Assembly (NCBI RefSeq): GCF_003985125.1
Contig: NZ_ML133577.1
Span: 62,001 to 126,000 of the forward strand
DNA from: Rhizobium phaseoli
GTDB lineage: Bacteria; Pseudomonadota; Alphaproteobacteria; Rhizobiales; Rhizobiaceae
Length of the DNA: 64,000 nt
Direction of reading: 5' to 3'
This document shows positions 24,593 through 32,645 of this stretch, one piece after another (position 1 is the first letter of the stretch; the number at the start of each line of letters is the position of its first letter). The notes beneath the pieces were generated by a model, which had not been told where the DNA came from, searched no databases, and saw only the letters and a list, made by a program, of their open reading frames with translations. A program made the translations under genes and the position numbers.

Positions 24593-25627
24593 ATGGACGA
24601 TCTGAAATTCGGCACGCGCAACAAGCGCGGCGACTGGGCACCGAACCAGCCAGCCGAAACCGCCCCGCTGTTTGCGTTTCCGCCGCGGCTGATGGCGATC
24701 CTGAAATGGCTGCCGCATTACTTCTTTCCTTGGAATGCGATTTTCGCCGCCTCCGCGATCGCTTATTGGGCCTGGGTCATTCCGCCGATGGAGACGATGC
24801 AAACGCTCGGCATCGGCTGGGCCGCTTGGCTCTACGCCGTGAACGCGATCTGCGTTTTACTCTTCTACGGCGCCTTCGAGGTGCATCTCTATGTGCTGAA
24901 GCGGCAGGAAAATCGCTTCAAATACAATGGAAAGTTTCCGTCCGAGCAGAAGAACAAAGCCTTCTGGTTCGAGCGCCAGAACGTCGACAACATGTTGCGC
25001 ACTTTCTTATCGGGCGTGGTGATCTGGACCGCCGTAGAGGTCGGCATGCTCTGGGCCTATGCCAACGGCTATGCGCCCTGGCTAAGCTTCGCAGAGCACC
25101 CCTGGACGATTGCCGCCTTGGCCCTCGTCGTGCCGATCATTCACGAGTTCCACTTCTTCTGCATCCACAGGCTCATCCATACGCCCTTCCTCTATAAGTG
25201 GGTGCACTCGGTCCACCATAACTCGGTCAATCCCTCGCCTTGGTCTTCGCTGTCAATGCATCCAGTCGAGCACCTGCTCTATCTCGGCACGGCCCTCTAC
25301 CACCTGATCCTGCCGTCCAATCCGATCCTGATGCTCTACCAGCTGCATTATGCCGGCTTCGGCGCCATTCCCGGCCATGTCGGCTTCGACAAGGTCGAAA
25401 TCGGCGGGGACAAGCTCATAGATAGCCACGCCTATGCGCATTACCTCCACCACAAATATTTCGAGGTCAATTACGGCGACGCGCTGATCCCGCTCGATAA
25501 GTGGTTCGGCACCTGGCACGACGGCTCCGCCGAAGGCGAGGCGCAGATGCAGGCGCGCTACCGCCGGCGCAAGGAAAAACTCGCCGCCCGCAAAGCGCGC
25601 ATGGAAGTCACGGGAGCAGCCGAATGA
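24593..25627 (+). CDS. mocD: MocD-like sterol desaturase/fatty-acid-hydroxylase family di-iron oxygenase
   Basis: A 344-residue membrane oxygenase. Several hydrophobic segments precede the His-rich di-iron motifs HEFHFFCIHR, HSVHHNS and, near the end, HAYAHYLHHKYFEVNYG. These are the three boxes expected of the fatty-acid-hydroxylase superfamily. AAGGAGAG precedes the ATG. It overlaps the Rieske ferredoxin gene (ATGA), and a ferredoxin reductase gene lies downstream. The trio matches MocD, MocE and MocF of Rhizobium leguminosarum, which together demethylate the rhizopine 3-O-methyl-scyllo-inosamine. The function is inferred from gene order and family; other substrates are possible. Confidence 0.82.
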   Translation: MDDLKFGTRNKRGDWAPNQPAETAPLFAFPPRLMAILKWLPHYFFPWNAIFAASAIAYWAWVIPPMETMQTLGIGWAAWLYAVNAICVLLFYGAFEVHLYVLKRQENRFKYNGKFPSEQKNKAFWFERQNVDNMLRTFLSGVVIWTAVEVGMLWAYANGYAPWLSFAEHPWTIAALALVVPIIHEFHFFCIHRLIHTPFLYKWVHSVHHNSVNPSPWSSLSMHPVEHLLYLGTALYHLILPSNPILMLYQLHYAGFGAIPGHVGFDKVEIGGDKLIDSHAYAHYLHHKYFEVNYGDALIPLDKWFGTWHDGSAEGEAQMQARYRRRKEKLAARKARMEVTGAAE

Positions 25628-25935
25628 GCTGGATTACTGCTTGCAAGCTCGACGACATCGAGCAGGAAGGCGCCATCCGTTTCGATCACGGCAGCCGCAC
25701 CTACGCCATCTATCGCGGCCCCGACGACAGCGTCTATTGCACGGCCGGCCTCTGCACCCACGAGGCGATCCATCTCGCCGACGGACTAGTCATGGATTTC
25801 GAGGTCGAATGTCCGAAGCATTCCGGCGCCTTCGATTATCGCACCGGGGAAGCCTTGAGGCTGCCCGCCTGCGAGAATCTGAAAACCTATCCGACAGAGG
25901 TGATCGACGGAGAGGTTCGCGTGGCTCTGATCTGA
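25624..25935 (+). CDS. mocE: MocE-like Rieske-type 2Fe-2S ferredoxin
   Basis: A 103-residue Rieske ferredoxin with both cluster motifs: CTAGLCTHEAIH (Cys, His) and CPKHSGAFDYRTG (Cys, His). It would pass electrons from the reductase at 27011-28216 to the oxygenase at 24593-25627. The start codon overlaps the stop of the oxygenase gene, so they are translated together. The length and motifs match the group called MocE-family ferredoxin in rhizobia. It is the best conserved pointer to a rhizopine-type oxygenase. Confidence 0.88.
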   Translation: MSWITACKLDDIEQEGAIRFDHGSRTYAIYRGPDDSVYCTAGLCTHEAIHLADGLVMDFEVECPKHSGAFDYRTGEALRLPACENLKTYPTEVIDGEVRVALI

Positions 25936-26007
25936 GCCCGCAACATAGGCAGGCCTGAACAGCCTCCGGAATGGATCGGGCGGCCCGGCGCCCCTTGGGA
26001 GGAAAAT

Positions 26008-26952
26008 ATGAAATCAATCTGTGTGGCGGCCATCCTGGCCGCCCTGACGACGACTGCTGCCTCGGCCGAGACGATCGGCGTTTCGATGCAGAGTTTCGAC
26101 AACAATTTCCAGACGCTGCTGCGCGAAGGGCTGCAGGCAAGGGCCTCCAAGCTCACCGGCGTCAACCTGCAGATCGAGGATGCGCAGACCGACGTTTCCA
26201 AGCAGCGCAGCCAGGTGGACAACTTCATCGCATCTGGCGTGGATGCGATCATCATGACGCTCGCCGATACGTCGGCCGCCACCGGCATCAGCGAGGCCGC
26301 CCGCAAGGCCGGCATTCCGCTCGTCTACCTCAATCTCGAACCGGAAAATATCGACAAGCTACCGGAGAAGCAGGCCTATGTCGGCTCGAAGGAAACCGAC
26401 TCCGGCAGGCTCGGCGCCGAAGCCGCCTGTGAACTGCTGAAGAAGAAAGGCAAGGCGAGTAACGCGCAGGCCTACATCTTGATGGGCGATCTCGCGCATC
26501 AGGCCTCGCGCGACCGCACCTCGTCGGTCAAGGCGACGCTGGCGGCAGGCGATTGCAAGGGCGTGACCATCGCCGACGAGCAGACCGCCGCCTGGACGCG
26601 CACGAACGCCATGGATCTGACCACGAACTGGCTCACGGCAGGCCGTCCGATCGACGTGATCTTCGCCAATAATGACGAGATGGCGCTTGGCGCCATTCAG
26701 GCGCTCAAGGCATCCGGCGTGTCGATGGACGACGTCATCGTCGTCGGCATCGACGCGACGCAGGACGCACTGGCGGCGATGGCGGCGGGCGATCTTGACG
26801 TGACCGTCTTCCAGAACGCCAAACAGCAGGCGGCAAGCGCCGTCGACGCAGCCGTGGCGCTTGCCCACGGCAACAGCGTCGATAAGGAAGTATGGGTGCC
26901 CTTCGAACTGGTCACGCCCAAGAACATGACCGAATACGCCAAGAAGAACTGA
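26008..26952 (+). CDS. Periplasmic sugar-binding protein, ribose/inositol class (MocB-like)
   Basis: A 314-residue solute-binding protein. A signal peptide (MKSICVAAILAALTTTAASA) is followed by the type I periplasmic-binding fold: IGVSMQSFDNNFQTLLREG, DAIIMTLADTSAA, IPLVYLNLEPENID, VIFANNDEMALGAIQAL and VVGIDATQDALAAM. These are marks of the RbsB/inositol-binding group, as is MocB, the rhizopine-binding protein of Sinorhizobium. No ABC permease or ATPase accompanies it here. The transporter must be elsewhere, or the binding protein feeds a shared ABC system. GGAGGAAAAT precedes the ATG. Confidence 0.85.
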   Translation: MKSICVAAILAALTTTAASAETIGVSMQSFDNNFQTLLREGLQARASKLTGVNLQIEDAQTDVSKQRSQVDNFIASGVDAIIMTLADTSAATGISEAARKAGIPLVYLNLEPENIDKLPEKQAYVGSKETDSGRLGAEAACELLKKKGKASNAQAYILMGDLAHQASRDRTSSVKATLAAGDCKGVTIADEQTAAWTRTNAMDLTTNWLTAGRPIDVIFANNDEMALGAIQALKASGVSMDDVIVVGIDATQDALAAMAAGDLDVTVFQNAKQQAASAVDAAVALAHGNSVDKEVWVPFELVTPKNMTEYAKKN

Positions 26953-27010
26953 TCCTCCCCGGCCGGCGTCTCCTCCTCACGAGCGCCGGCCGCTCTCTTT
27001 GGAGTACGCC

Positions 27011-28216
27011 ATGGACGGTATCGTTATCATCGGTGCGGGCGAGTCCGGAACCCGGGCGGCCTTCGCACTGCGCGAAGCAGGCTATCACGGATCCGTCACG
27101 CTGGTCGGAGCCGAACCCCATCTGCCCTATGAACGGCCGCCCCTGTCGAAAACCGTCGACGGTGCGGTGCAGATGAAGCTGATCTGCGCCGCCGATGCGC
27201 TTGATGCAGCAGGCATCACCTATCTCAAGGGATTGTCAGCCACACGGCTGGATGCCGATGCCGCGACCGTGACGGTAAGCGACGGTCGCATATTGCGGTA
27301 CGAGAAGCTTCTTCTGACCACCGGCGCACGGCCGAGACGGCTTGCCTGCCCCGGCGCCGAGCGCGCACTCGACTTCCGCACCCACGCCGACGCCGAAGCG
27401 ATCTTCTCCATTATCGCCCCCGGCCGGAGCGTCGCGATCATCGGCGCGGGTCTGATCGGGATGGAACTTGCAGCGGTGCTTCGCGGCAGAAACGTTGCGG
27501 TCAGCGTGATCGAAGCCGCGTCGAAACCTTTAGGCCGCGCCGTCCCTGCCCGCTTTGCCGATAGACTGCACGCCCGACATGCCGCCGAGGGTGTGCGTTT
27601 TCATCTCGATCGGGCTGTTGCGGCAATCGGCGACGATGGTGTCACTTTGACCGACGGCAGCGTCGTGCCCGCCGATCTCGTCGTCAGCGCCATCGGGGTC
27701 CTGCCTGACATTGCCCTGGCGGAAGCGGCGGGACTGGCCACCGGCAACGGCATTCTGACGGATGCCTATCTTCGCACCAGCGCGCCGAATATATTTGCCG
27801 CAGGCGATTGCGCGGCGGTGGCTGAGCCCGGCGGAGGACATATCCGCTACGAAAGCTGGCGCAACGCCAGAACGCAGGCCGAGACCGCGGCGCGGAACAT
27901 GGCCGGCAGCGCCGCGGCTTTTGCCGCCATTCCCTGGTTCTGGTCCGACCAGTACGATCTCGGACTGCAGGTGGCGGGACAGCCGCAGCCGGCTCATCAG
28001 ACTGTCCGGCGCTTGATGCCGGCGGGCGAGCTCGAATTCTATCTCGACGATGGCCGTCTGGTGGCGGCCGCCGGCCTCGGTATCGGCGGTGGCCTCGCCA
28101 AGGATATCAAGCTTGCCGAGCTGCTGATTGCCGCGGCTGTCAGTCCCGCGGCCGCGGCGCTGGCCGATCCGGGGGTCAATCTCAAGATGCTTTTGAAAGG
28201 CGCGCGGGCCGCATGA
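27011..28216 (+). CDS. MocF-like FAD-dependent ferredoxin reductase
   Basis: A 401-residue flavoprotein oxidoreductase. It has an N-terminal FAD motif (VIIGAGESGTRAAFALR), ERPPLSK, then the NAD(P)-binding motif (VAIIGAGLIGMELAAVL) and the second FAD region (IFAAGDCAAVAEP). A C-terminal domain (IPWFWSDQYDLGLQVAG) is characteristic of the reductases that serve Rieske ferredoxins. It should reduce the ferredoxin at 25624-25935. The ATG at 27011 follows TTTGGAG; a TTG at 26999 is less likely. The stop overlaps the start of the next gene (ATGA). Together with MocD and MocE this completes an oxygenase electron chain. Confidence 0.87.
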   Translation: MDGIVIIGAGESGTRAAFALREAGYHGSVTLVGAEPHLPYERPPLSKTVDGAVQMKLICAADALDAAGITYLKGLSATRLDADAATVTVSDGRILRYEKLLLTTGARPRRLACPGAERALDFRTHADAEAIFSIIAPGRSVAIIGAGLIGMELAAVLRGRNVAVSVIEAASKPLGRAVPARFADRLHARHAAEGVRFHLDRAVAAIGDDGVTLTDGSVVPADLVVSAIGVLPDIALAEAAGLATGNGILTDAYLRTSAPNIFAAGDCAAVAEPGGGHIRYESWRNARTQAETAARNMAGSAAAFAAIPWFWSDQYDLGLQVAGQPQPAHQTVRRLMPAGELEFYLDDGRLVAAAGLGIGGGLAKDIKLAELLIAAAVSPAAAALADPGVNLKMLLKGARAA

Positions 28217-29046
28217 CGCAGAAGCTGCTGATCTTCCAGTCGCTCTGGGCCATGGAGCGCCGGCACACTGACGGAGTCGAGCGCACACTCGACGAGAACA
28301 TCGCGATGATCCGTCAGGCGGGCTTCGACGGCATCAGCGCGCATTACACCAACCGCCGCGATGTTGTTGTGCTCAACGAGACGATCCGCGGCAGCGGGCT
28401 GAAGATCGAGGCGGTCTGCTTTCCGCGCTCGGTCGAGGATCTGCGGCTGCCGCTGGAGCTTGCCGCGGCCTTTCCCGTCAGCCACATCAACCTGCAGCCC
28501 GATATTCGCCTCCGCCGCGTCGAGGCTTGCCTGCCGCTCCTCGACGGCTGGATGCGGCTCGCCGAAGATGCCGGCATTCCCGTGTTCATCGAAACCCATC
28601 GCGACAGGATGACGACGGACCTGTTCTTCACGTTGGATCTGCTCGAGCGGCGTCCCGAACTGCCGCTGTTGGCCGATCTGTCGCATTTCCTGGTCGGCCG
28701 CGAATTCGCCTTTCCGGTCGATGAGGAAAACCACGCGCACATCCGGCGCATCCTGCAGAATGCCCGCGCATTTCATGGGCGCATCGCTTCACGCGAACAA
28801 GTGCAGATCGAAATCGCCTTTCCGCATCATCGGCCCTGGGTCGATCTCTTCCTGCAATGGTGGGATTATGGTTTTCGCCATTGGCGATCCCGTGCCGCCG
28901 ATGACGCCGAGCTGGTTTTTACCTGCGAGCTAGGTCCCAAGCCCTATGCGATCACCGGCAGAGACGGCAACGATTCGACGGACAGATGGGCCGAGGCTCT
29001 GGCGTTGCGCCAGATGGTACGCGAGCTTTGGGATGCCCTTGCCTGA
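28213..29046 (+). CDS. Sugar phosphate isomerase/epimerase-like TIM barrel protein
   Basis: A 277-residue member of the AP-endonuclease-2-like (xylose isomerase-like) TIM barrel family. The N-terminus (KLLIFQSLWAMERR) is followed by barrel strands (GFDGISAHYT, LKIEAVCFPR, PVFIETHRDRMTTD, LPLLADLSHFLVG). Metal ligands are expected in ETHRD and ADLSHF and near the C-terminal ELGPKPY. MocC of rhizopine catabolism belongs to this superfamily, so an isomerase step on an inosose-like product is plausible. It is coupled to the reductase gene by a 4-bp overlap and ends the cluster. Confidence 0.75.
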   Translation: MTQKLLIFQSLWAMERRHTDGVERTLDENIAMIRQAGFDGISAHYTNRRDVVVLNETIRGSGLKIEAVCFPRSVEDLRLPLELAAAFPVSHINLQPDIRLRRVEACLPLLDGWMRLAEDAGIPVFIETHRDRMTTDLFFTLDLLERRPELPLLADLSHFLVGREFAFPVDEENHAHIRRILQNARAFHGRIASREQVQIEIAFPHHRPWVDLFLQWWDYGFRHWRSRAADDAELVFTCELGPKPYAITGRDGNDSTDRWAEALALRQMVRELWDALA

Positions 29047-29184
29047 GCCGGCGAACGACGTTCGCACCATTCCTTATCTCGTCGGGGGCCTGAGCTGTAG
29101 GTGCGTCCACAGCCGCGATCAAATCGGTGCGGAGGTTAAGGATTGTTAATCAGGAATGCCTAATGTAAATCTTACCGAGCACAA

Positions 29185-29211
29185 GTTGTGTAGTAACGGA
29201 GTTGCTATAAT
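29185..29211 (+). promoter_or_regulatory. Possible promoter of the GGDEF-EAL gene
   Basis: A consensus TATAAT lies at 29206-29211, about 37 bp upstream of the ATG. A weak TTGTGT (29187-29192) is only 13-14 bp before it, so the -35 box is imperfect. The surrounding 100 bp are AT-rich. Confidence 0.35.
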
Positions 29212-29247
29212 ATCTGGTAGGATATTCGATTAGGGAGAACCTCCTGC

Positions 29248-30900
29248 ATGCGGAAAGTTCCTGCTGCCCGTTTAGCCCTCGGAAAGCCGGAGGCAGAAGC
29301 TTCGAGCTTGATCGACCGGCTTTTGTTCTTTGACCGCGATTTCAATCCCATCGAGGATCTGCACGGCAATGTGCTGCCCTCATCCGTCAAGCCAGCCGCC
29401 TCTTTCTGGGAGCATTTCCCCGAGCTGGACAAATCGGCAATCACGCTGGCTTTCCGTTCTCTGGATGATAATGCCCAGCCTTTGCGCATATCGGGCGATC
29501 TCGGCGCCGCCGGCTCACACGGCCTGACGATCTACCGGATCGGCGACTTGTTTGCCGTGGTCCGATCCGAGGAACGGATTGACGATGAGCGCGCAACGCT
29601 TCTGCATCTCGCGACCCATGATCCGCTGACCGGACTGCCGAACCGGCGCCAGTTCAGCGAAGACCTGACCGCCCTGTTGCAGGAAACCGCAGGCGCGAGC
29701 GAGACTCTGTCGCTGATGCAACTCGACCTCGACGATTTCAAACCCGTCAACGACACGCTCGGGCATGCCGCCGGCGACAAGCTCCTCCAATCGGCGGCAA
29801 TGCGTATCCTGGCCTGCCTTTCCAGCGATGACAGAGCCTACCGGCTGGCCGGTGACGAATTCACGGTGATATCCGTGGGCTCGGGACATCCAGCCAAAGC
29901 GCACCGTTTGGCGGACGATCTGGTTGCTGCGTTCAAAAAGCCCTTCACGATCAACGGCATCGCAGTCTTTGTCGGCACCAGCATCGGCATATCCACGGCT
30001 CCATCGGACGGTACAACTCCGGAGGAGCTTATGAAGGCGTCCGACCTCGCACTTTACACCGCCAAGAAAGAAGGGCGCGGTCGGGCGAAAGCCTTTGACC
30101 CGGCAATGCTTGAACTGCTGGAGCAGCGGGAATTGCTCCGCCGCAGCCTGCGTATGGCCCTGGTGCAACAGCAATTCTATGTCGAATACCAGCCCATCGC
30201 CGAGGGCGGCTGCATGGTCGGCTTCGAAGCATTGTTGAGATGGCACCATCCCCTACTCGGAAAGATTCCGCCGGCGTCGTTCATTCCAATGGCCGAAGCG
30301 GATGGAATGATGCCCGAGATCGGCGCGTGGGTTTTGGAGCAGGCATGCCATGAGGCGATGAAGTGGCCCGAGAACTACATTGTCGCCGTCAATCTGTCAG
30401 CGGCCGAGTTCCTGACAAGCGGCCTCACCGACCGGATTTCCCAGACGCTGGATCTTGTCGGACTTCCGCCCGAACGCCTCGAGCTCGAAATAACCGAAAG
30501 CGTGCTGCTTGAGCGGACCGTCAACAACATCGACACCCTGAACACGCTCAATGTGCTCGGCATCCGAATTTCTCTCGATGATTTCGGGACGGAATATTCC
30601 TCCCTGAGCTATCTGAAAACATTTCCTTTCGATACGATCAAAATCGACAAGTATTTTATCACCGATCTCGAAACCGATCAGAAAAGCCAGGCAATCGTCC
30701 GCTGCATCGTCAACCTTGCACATGACCTCGACATGCAGGTGACGGCCGAGGGGGTCGAGACACCCGGTCAGGCGGAATGGTTGCACAGCGTCGGCTGCGA
30801 CAGGTTGCAGGGCTATCTGGTGAGCAGGCCGCTTCCCGTGGAGGCAATTGAAGAATTCATTACCCGCGCGGACGCATCCAAAGTCCACGCCCGACAATAG
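29248..30900 (+). CDS. GGDEF-EAL cyclic-di-GMP turnover protein
   Basis: A cytoplasmic protein of 550 residues. An N-terminal sensory region (about 1-115) is not a clear PAS. A GGDEF domain (about 120-285) has HDPLTGLPNRRQF and the active-site loop RLAGDEF, that is AGDEF in place of GGDEF. An EAL domain (about 300-540) follows: FEALLRWHHPLLG, NLSAAEFL, EITESVL, DDFGTEYSSLSYL (Glu where Gly is usual), IDKYFI, AEGVET and LQGYLVSRPLP. The EAL metal ligands look intact, so phosphodiesterase activity is likely; cyclase activity is uncertain. It is 75 bp upstream of the partner-switching operon and probably cotranscribed. Confidence 0.9.
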   Translation: MRKVPAARLALGKPEAEASSLIDRLLFFDRDFNPIEDLHGNVLPSSVKPAASFWEHFPELDKSAITLAFRSLDDNAQPLRISGDLGAAGSHGLTIYRIGDLFAVVRSEERIDDERATLLHLATHDPLTGLPNRRQFSEDLTALLQETAGASETLSLMQLDLDDFKPVNDTLGHAAGDKLLQSAAMRILACLSSDDRAYRLAGDEFTVISVGSGHPAKAHRLADDLVAAFKKPFTINGIAVFVGTSIGISTAPSDGTTPEELMKASDLALYTAKKEGRGRAKAFDPAMLELLEQRELLRRSLRMALVQQQFYVEYQPIAEGGCMVGFEALLRWHHPLLGKIPPASFIPMAEADGMMPEIGAWVLEQACHEAMKWPENYIVAVNLSAAEFLTSGLTDRISQTLDLVGLPPERLELEITESVLLERTVNNIDTLNTLNVLGIRISLDDFGTEYSSLSYLKTFPFDTIKIDKYFITDLETDQKSQAIVRCIVNLAHDLDMQVTAEGVETPGQAEWLHSVGCDRLQGYLVSRPLPVEAIEEFITRADASKVHARQ

Positions 30901-30975
30901 TGCTTTATCGACTTTTCGCCGTGCTTTTAGATCGCATGCAAATTTGACGCTCCAGACAGACGAAAGGAGGGTGCA

Positions 30976-31482
30976 TTGGAAGAGGAAGCATCCCGCTTCG
31001 ACGATCACGCATTTGTGCCGATGGTATCGCTGGAAATGAACGTGGCGGTGTTCAAATCTCAATGGCAGTTTTGCGACGAGATTACCGAATATCTCTCCGA
31101 CATTCTCGGCCAGGGTCACAGCGATCCCGCCCGATACGCCAACTTTCTTTCAGTCGCGGCAAACGAACTTATCGAACTCGCTTTCCGCGCGACCAACGGA
31201 CGAGGCAAGATAAGTTTCAGCCTCGCTCGCAGCGCGACCTCCAATCGGCTGCGAATTGCGTTCCCTTGCGACGAGGAGTTTCCCCGCAAACACATGCAGA
31301 CCGGATCACGCGAAATCCAGCCTGGCCTCGACGACGGGTCCGGTCAGCTGGTCACGAAGTCCGATGGGGCTTTGCTCAGCAATCTGGCGGCAATATTCGG
31401 CGCCGCCATCCACATCGAGAAAGACGGCGCGGACAGGATCGGCATCATTGCCGATTTCCCATCGGCCGAGGATTTTCAATGA
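30976..31482 (+). CDS. Degenerate GHKL-type ATPase/anti-sigma-kinase-like regulator
   Basis: A 168-residue protein with the fold outline of the SpoIIAB/RsbW-type GHKL kinases. A helix with FLSVAANELIELAFRATNG occupies the N-box position, but the key Asn of NxxxNA is replaced. Later segments (LLSNLAAIFGAAIHIEKDG) lack a clear Gly-rich G2 box. So it may have lost ATP binding and act as a regulator only. The start is a TTG at 30976 preceded by AGGAGG at proper spacing; no ATG is nearby in the conserved part. Its stop overlaps the start of the STAS-methyltransferase gene. I cannot name a family with certainty. Confidence 0.65.
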   Translation: MEEEASRFDDHAFVPMVSLEMNVAVFKSQWQFCDEITEYLSDILGQGHSDPARYANFLSVAANELIELAFRATNGRGKISFSLARSATSNRLRIAFPCDEEFPRKHMQTGSREIQPGLDDGSGQLVTKSDGALLSNLAAIFGAAIHIEKDGADRIGIIADFPSAEDFQ

Positions 31483-32645
31483 ACCTGCTGCCATTCACCG
31501 TGCGATTTGATCCGACAAATCAGGAGCTTGTTCTGTCCGGCAAGATGCGGCCCGAAAGTGTTGCCGAGATTGCCGATGCGCTCGAGCTGGTGCGGCAGAG
31601 TTTGGAAAAATACAGCGGCATCGTTTACCTCAACGTCAAACGCTTGACGCACATCAACATGACGGCCTTCGCCGCTCTGTGCGACATCCTCGCGGCCGGC
31701 TGCCGAATGAGGCCGGACCGGAACATCAAGATCATTACCTCAAGCGTAATGGCATGGTCTGCCTCGCTGTTCGAGATGCTGGCGGCATCGCTGCCGAACC
31801 TGTCGGTCGAGGTTTACGATTCGGCGTTTTATCCAGGGCAGAGCTTTGTCGAGGACGAGTCTTTCATTCCCATCCTGCGCACGCAGACGAAAATGACCTG
31901 GCGGCATGAGCGCGAACTCTTGCCGCGCCACGGTCTGCGCAACGGCCTTGCTATGGCGGATATCTGCTGCGGCATCGGTGATTTCGCCGCCTTGGTTCAG
32001 CGGGAATTCAAACCGGCCCGCCTTGTCGCGCTGGATCATTCCGTGCGCAGTCTCGACTATGCCCGCAGGGTCGCTGCCGACTTCGATATGCGAGGCATCG
32101 AATACACCTATGGCGACGCTTCCCAGATGTTGCTCCGAGACGATCAGTTCGATTTTGTTACCTGCCGGCACTCGCTGCAGATTTTCGACCGCCCCGAGAT
32201 GCTGCTACGGGAGCTTTTTCGTATCTGCAAGCCCGGCGGCCGTGTCTACATCACCAACGAAAAGAATTCGCACTGCCTGGGCGAGCCGCATGCCGAATCG
32301 ATCAAATGGACTTACGAGGAAGTCGCCAAGCTGTTCAGCCACTTCGACATGGATGTCGAGATGGGACCGAAAAGCCGCCATCTTCTCCTCAACGCCGGCT
32401 TCGACGACATCAAGGTCGACTGCTTCATGGTGACGAATCTCGACGGCGACCCCCAGGATTTCGCGGATGTCATCGAAGCCTGGGAAAATGTCTATGCCGG
32501 CGAGATGGCTGTGCGCCGCGGCGACTCGCCGGATTTCATTCGCAGGTTCCGGCAGGGATTCAAGGATCACGTCTTTGCCGCTCTTCACCCCAAGGGTTAT
32601 GCAGGCTGGCCGATCTGGGCAGCCTCTGGTCGAAAGCCGCTATGA
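31479..32645 (+). CDS. STAS domain fused to a SAM-dependent methyltransferase
   Basis: An uncommon fusion of 388 residues. Residues 1-110 form a STAS-like anti-sigma-factor-antagonist fold (VRFDPTNQELVLSGKM, IVYLNVKRLTHINMTAFAALCDILAAG). At the place of the phosphorylated Ser it has Met-Thr (NMT), so Thr may be the phospho-acceptor. Residues about 150-380 form a class I methyltransferase. Motif I is MADICCGIGDFAALV, the acidic loop is LVALDHSVRSLDYAR, motif IV lies in DQFDFVTCRHSLQIF, and LLRELFRICKPGGRVYI follows. The target is unknown. Overlaps (ATGA) join it to the gene before and the gene after. Phosphorylation of STAS could switch the methyltransferase. Confidence 0.82.
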   Translation: MNLLPFTVRFDPTNQELVLSGKMRPESVAEIADALELVRQSLEKYSGIVYLNVKRLTHINMTAFAALCDILAAGCRMRPDRNIKIITSSVMAWSASLFEMLAASLPNLSVEVYDSAFYPGQSFVEDESFIPILRTQTKMTWRHERELLPRHGLRNGLAMADICCGIGDFAALVQREFKPARLVALDHSVRSLDYARRVAADFDMRGIEYTYGDASQMLLRDDQFDFVTCRHSLQIFDRPEMLLRELFRICKPGGRVYITNEKNSHCLGEPHAESIKWTYEEVAKLFSHFDMDVEMGPKSRHLLLNAGFDDIKVDCFMVTNLDGDPQDFADVIEAWENVYAGEMAVRRGDSPDFIRRFRQGFKDHVFAALHPKGYAGWPIWAASGRKPL

